A stretch of DNA of 26,055 nucleotides from Bacteroidales bacterium UBA1745 (lineage in GTDB: Bacteria > Bacteroidota > Bacteroidia > Bacteroidales > UBA932), in the NCBI GenBank assembly GCA_002314885.1, contig DCHT01000048.1, forward strand, positions 1 to 26,055, given 5' to 3'. The translations under genes were made by a program, and so were the position numbers. The notes beneath the pieces are model-generated. The model made no database searches. It saw nothing but the letters and a program-made list of their open reading frames with translations, and had not been told where the DNA came from. The first letter of the stretch is position 1. Each line of letters starts with the position of its first letter. This document shows positions 22,850 to 26,055 of this stretch, piece by piece.

Positions 22850-24781
22850 CTACTTTCTGTTCTTCATCTGCTGAGCCTGCATCCTCTGAGCCTCCTCGAG
22901 GCGCATCTGCCACTTCGACTTCTTGACAGGTGCGGAAGTCTTGGCATGAACCTTCGCGAGAATCTTCTCGTTGTCCACGAACCACTTCTTGATCACCCAA
23001 GTCTGGAGCATAGTGAAGCAGTTGGAAAGGAGGTAGTAGTAGCTGAGGGCTGATGAGAGGCCGTTACAGATGAAGAACATCATAACAGGCATCATCCAGA
23101 TGGTCATAAACTTCATAGGCGCCATCTGAGGGTCGTCAGACATCGTACTGCTGTTCATCTTGGAGTAGAAGAACATCGTGATGGCCATAAGGAGGGCGAA
23201 GAGCGACAGGTGCCAGTTACCTATATTAAGTATAGAGTCGTATGCACTGAGGTCCTCAGCCCAGAGGAAATGCTGCTGACGAAGCTCGATGGAAGCCGGG
23301 AAGAAGCGGAACATTGCCCAGAGTATAGGGAACTGGAGGAGCATAGGGAGACAGCCTCCGAGAGGACTGACTCCCGCCTTCTTGTACAGCTCCATCTGAG
23401 CCTGCTGCTTCTTCATCGCATCCTCCTGCTTAGGATACTTCTGGTTGAGCTTGTCAATCTCCGGCTTGAGCACCTGGGTCACTGCAGAAGACCTGTAGGA
23501 CTTGAGGGTAAGAGGAGAAATGACGATCTTGAGAAGTATGGTCATAATGAGGATGATGAGACCATAGTTGCTGATGAACCTGTTGAGGAAATGGAACACC
23601 GGAATGATGAGGAAGCGGCTGATCCAGCCCACGAGGGAACCTCCGAGCGGAATCACCTTCTCATACTTGGCATTGAGCTTCTTCAGGCCCTGGAAGTCGT
23701 TAGGACCGAAATAGAACTCGAAAGGAACCTCGATGTTGTCGCTGTGCTTGATCTCAGAGACCATCTTGGCAGAACAGCGCATCAGGTTGTGGTCGGCAAG
23801 GTATTCCTTCTCATCGCTGAAACGTACGGCAATCTCACCGGACACGAAATCCTTCGGAGCGGTGAGGATTGAAGAGAAGAACTGCTGCTTGAAGTCGATC
23901 CAGCGCACCTTGGTGTCGCGGATGGCCTTGTTGGAGTAGTTGCCCCTGCGCGGAGCAAGCATCTCAGGCTTCTTCTCGCCCTCGAAATAGTATGAAACAT
24001 TGGAATACTGCTTCTCGTTCTTGTAACCCTTCTCGAGACGAGGCACGATCATAGCCCAGTCTACGCCGATGTTGCTGACCTTGGATGGAATCACATCCTG
24101 GAGTCCGACGAATGAAAGGTCGTCCTTGAGCACGTATGAGTCAGAGGCGAGGGTGTACTTCTGCTGGATGTAGCCGCCATTGGAGAGGGCCACGCGCATA
24201 GTCACGGTGGTGTCGGTCTGATCAGCCACCTCGAAGCAGAGGTTGCCGGTGCGGATCTGGTTCTTGGAGTCGCCTGCCTCACCTGAGAACACTGAGATAT
24301 CGTAGTACATATTGCCCTCACGCACGAGCCTGAGGCAGTTTGTATCCACGATGGCAGTGGAATCCTTGCGATGACGGTAGACGCTGTGTCCCTTGACCTT
24401 CACGATGTAAGGCTGCGCACCCTTGGTGGTGAGGACTATCTGTACCTTGTCGTTTTCGAGGGTCACGAACTCAGCAGGCTTGCTGCTGGCTGCGTCGAGC
24501 ATATCGTCCTTGAAAGCCTTGGCAGGCTCTGAAACGGCTGCTGGAGTCTCTACAACTGCCGGAGCGGCCTCAACGGCTGGCTCGGCTTCAGGGGTTGCCA
24601 GAGGGGCGCTGATCACGAGAGTGTCGGCCTCTGACATATTTTCGGCGGCGTTGGCCACATACTCTGCGGCTGCCTTCATTTCCTTCTTCTGCTGGATCCT
24701 GGTCTTGATAAGCGGATAGAGCGATGATCCAAGAAGCAGGAGCGCAATGAGCGCAAATGCAATAATGTCGTTCTTCTTCAT
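22850..24781 (-). CDS. yidC: Membrane protein insertase YidC
   Basis: The 643-residue inner-membrane protein inserts and folds membrane proteins, alone or with SecYEG. It has the Gram-negative layout: an N-terminal membrane anchor (about 5-25, FALIALLLLGSSLYPLI), a low-complexity Ala/Glu/Pro linker (about 60-95), a large periplasmic beta domain (about 100-370) and the conserved five-helix core (about 385-600). The core contains PLTLKSYRSS with the hydrophilic-groove Arg, the cytoplasmic coiled-coil loop (KLNQKYPKQEDAMKKQQAQMELYKKAGVSPLGGCLPMLLQFP) and a basic C-terminal tail that can touch the ribosome. It is flanked by the DUF349 gene (15 nt upstream) and yggS (3 nt downstream). Confidence 0.97.
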   Translation of the reverse strand: MKKNDIIAFALIALLLLGSSLYPLIKTRIQQKKEMKAAAEYVANAAENMSEADTLVISAPLATPEAEPAVEAAPAVVETPAAVSEPAKAFKDDMLDAASSKPAEFVTLENDKVQIVLTTKGAQPYIVKVKGHSVYRHRKDSTAIVDTNCLRLVREGNMYYDISVFSGEAGDSKNQIRTGNLCFEVADQTDTTVTMRVALSNGGYIQQKYTLASDSYVLKDDLSFVGLQDVIPSKVSNIGVDWAMIVPRLEKGYKNEKQYSNVSYYFEGEKKPEMLAPRRGNYSNKAIRDTKVRWIDFKQQFFSSILTAPKDFVSGEIAVRFSDEKEYLADHNLMRCSAKMVSEIKHSDNIEVPFEFYFGPNDFQGLKKLNAKYEKVIPLGGSLVGWISRFLIIPVFHFLNRFISNYGLIILIMTILLKIVISPLTLKSYRSSAVTQVLKPEIDKLNQKYPKQEDAMKKQQAQMELYKKAGVSPLGGCLPMLLQFPILWAMFRFFPASIELRQQHFLWAEDLSAYDSILNIGNWHLSLFALLMAITMFFYSKMNSSTMSDDPQMAPMKFMTIWMMPVMMFFICNGLSSALSYYYLLSNCFTMLQTWVIKKWFVDNEKILAKVHAKTSAPVKKSKWQMRLEEAQRMQAQQMKNRK

Positions 24782-24796
24782 AAATTCCTACTGTGC

Positions 24797-26055
24797 TTAC
24801 TCCTCGGTTGCAGTCTCCTGTGCGCGGATCTCAGCCTCGAGGCTCTTGAGTTCAGCCTTTGCTGCTGCTATCCTCTCCTCCATCTGACGGATGAGCGGTT
24901 CTGCATTCTTGCTCCTTGCGAAGAAGCCCATATTATTTTCATAAGTAACAATGTCCTGCTCGAGCTGACGATACTTCCTCACGAGACGGTCCTTCTCGCT
25001 CATAGGAGCCTGGGCCTGACGTGGACGGCGGTCACCACGAGGAGCACGGTTGCCACGGAACTTGGCAACTGCCTCGCGATATGCCTGGCCGATCTTGTCC
25101 TTTTCCTTGAAAGGCACGAAACCGATTGCCTGCCACCTCTCGGCGAAGGCTGCCATCGCTGCGTTGTCCTCGTCTTCGTTGCCGGTCATCTCGTATGCCT
25201 TGATCTCCTCGATGAGGCGCTGCTTTGCCTTGAGGTTGCCGTAGAAGTCGTTCTCGCCCTTAGGCTGCTTGTCGCGCTCTGCGAAGAACTCGTCGCAGGC
25301 AGCACGGAACCTCTTCCAGAGAGCCTCTGACTTCTGGCGAGGAACTGCACCGATTTCCTTCCACTGCTTCTGGAGCTCTACGAGTGCCTCGGCGGTCTTC
25401 TTCCAATCAGTGCTGGTCTTGAGGGCCTCAGCCTGCTCACAGATGGCGATCTTCTTGGCGAGGTTGTCGTTGATGCTGTCCTTGACCTCTGCATAGAACT
25501 GCTTCTTGCTGGTGAAGAAAGCGTCGCAGGCGGCACGGAAGCGGTCATATATCTTCTGGTTCTCCTTCTTGGCAGCAAAGCCGATCTGCTTCCACTGCTT
25601 CTGGATTTCCTCGATTTCCTTGGTGAGGGCGTTCCACTCGTTGGAAGAAGCAATCTCCTTGGCAACGATTTCCTCTACCTTCTCGCAGAGGGCGGTCTTG
25701 GCAGCAAGATTCTCGGTCTGCTGGCCCTTCAGCTCCTCGAAGTGAGCCTGGTATGCGCGGTTGATGACTGCGGTGGCAGCCTTGAAGCGCTCCCAGATCT
25801 CCTCGCGATACTGCTTCTCGACCGGACCGTAGTCCTTCCACTGCTCGTGGAGCTTCTGAAGCTCGCGGAAAGCCTCAACCACATTCTCGCTCTTGGCAAG
25901 GGTCTCAGCCTCGTCGCAGAGAGCGGTCTTGGCCTCGAGGTTCTTCTTGAAATCGAGGTCGCGGAGTTCGCGGTTGATATTTACCATATCATAGAACTGC
26001 TCCACATAGAGCTGATAGGTATCGTTGAGATTCCTGAAGTTCTGAGCAGGGACAG
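24797..26055 (-). CDS. DUF349-repeat coiled-coil protein, N-terminus outside window
   Basis: The frame is open to the right edge: the residues before the apparent GTG at 26005 continue as FRNLNDTYQLYVEQFYDMVN, so this is an internal part of a longer gene. At least 419 residues are visible. They consist of repeated alpha-helical units of about 70-75 residues with the DUF349 signature (WKxIGxxxxxxxxxLWxRFRAACDxFF): for example KIYDRFRAACDAFFTSKKQF and ALWKRFRAACDEFFAERDKQ, each followed by KTALCEKVE/KKIAICEQAE and a WKKTAEALVELQKQWKEIG-type helix. The C-terminal part is an RNA-binding-looking basic stretch (RGNRAPRGDRRPRQAQ) plus a final coiled coil. The function of DUF349 proteins is not established. 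It precedes yidC by 15 nt. Confidence 0.93.
   Translation of the reverse strand, partial: VPAQNFRNLNDTYQLYVEQFYDMVNINRELRDLDFKKNLEAKTALCDEAETLAKSENVVEAFRELQKLHEQWKDYGPVEKQYREEIWERFKAATAVINRAYQAHFEELKGQQTENLAAKTALCEKVEEIVAKEIASSNEWNALTKEIEEIQKQWKQIGFAAKKENQKIYDRFRAACDAFFTSKKQFYAEVKDSINDNLAKKIAICEQAEALKTSTDWKKTAEALVELQKQWKEIGAVPRQKSEALWKRFRAACDEFFAERDKQPKGENDFYGNLKAKQRLIEEIKAYEMTGNEDEDNAAMAAFAERWQAIGFVPFKEKDKIGQAYREAVAKFRGNRAPRGDRRPRQAQAPMSEKDRLVRKYRQLEQDIVTYENNMGFFARSKNAEPLIRQMEERIAAAKAELKSLEAEIRAQETATEE

Noticed and set aside
24797..26005. Complete DUF349 gene starting at GTG 26005
   Set aside because: The frame continues open to the window edge with helix-compatible sequence, so the start lies outside.

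Overview
The window looks like a chromosomal segment from a member of the Bacteroidales (phylum Bacteroidota) with moderately high GC content. The evidence is a SusC/SusD pair behind an ECF sigma/FecR cassette, a DUF1573 protein, lipoprotein signal peptides, near absence of Shine-Dalgarno sites, and several TAnnTTTG promoter elements typical of the phylum. I cannot assign a genus. No rRNA, CRISPR array, insertion sequence or phage gene is visible.

Layout. Positions 1-906 hold the 3' end of a pyruvate:ferredoxin oxidoreductase gene (+). A repeat and terminator region (908-987) separates it from a long leftward block (15670 down to 986). Read in its own direction, that block is an M16 peptidase, ECF sigma factor, FecR anti-sigma factor, SusC transporter, SusD lipoprotein, a 940-aa multidomain lipoprotein, and two tandem exported metallo-beta-lactamase-fold hydrolases. 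From sigma factor to hydrolases it resembles a polysaccharide-utilization locus, but it has no recognisable glycoside hydrolase or lyase. A short LysR-type regulator (+) meets an exported alpha/beta-hydrolase esterase (-) tail to tail. Upstream of the esterase is a 56-aa 2[4Fe-4S] ferredoxin (-). Back-to-back promoters at 17607-17645 drive the ferredoxin leftward and a DUF1573 / His-rich metal exporter / tadA operon rightward. tadA converges with an ion-transporter gene (-). Then come tRNA-Gln (+) with its terminator, a second repeat array (22027-22134), and a leftward operon of a DUF349 protein (cut by the right edge), yidC and yggS.

How the genes fit together. The SusC has an STN domain, which fits a circuit in which substrate at the outer membrane signals through FecR to the ECF sigma factor. 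The two hydrolases at the end of the operon are the best candidates for the catalytic activity, possibly on an ester or phosphodiester rather than a glycosidic bond. The small ferredoxin is a plausible electron acceptor for the oxidoreductase. The right-hand genes are housekeeping: membrane protein insertion, PLP homeostasis, tRNA editing and tRNA-Gln.

The most unusual non-coding signal is a regular dyad array. Ten copies of the half-site YAACAGTCA/TGACTGTTR alternate in orientation, always with a 9-nt gap inside the AACAGTCA-N9-TGACTGTT unit and 16-17 nt between units, giving a 41-42 bp pitch. The arrays sit at two intergenic regions 21 kb apart, both between convergent genes. Next to the second array is a sequence copying the 5' end of tRNA-Gln that can pair with the tRNA's own 3' end.
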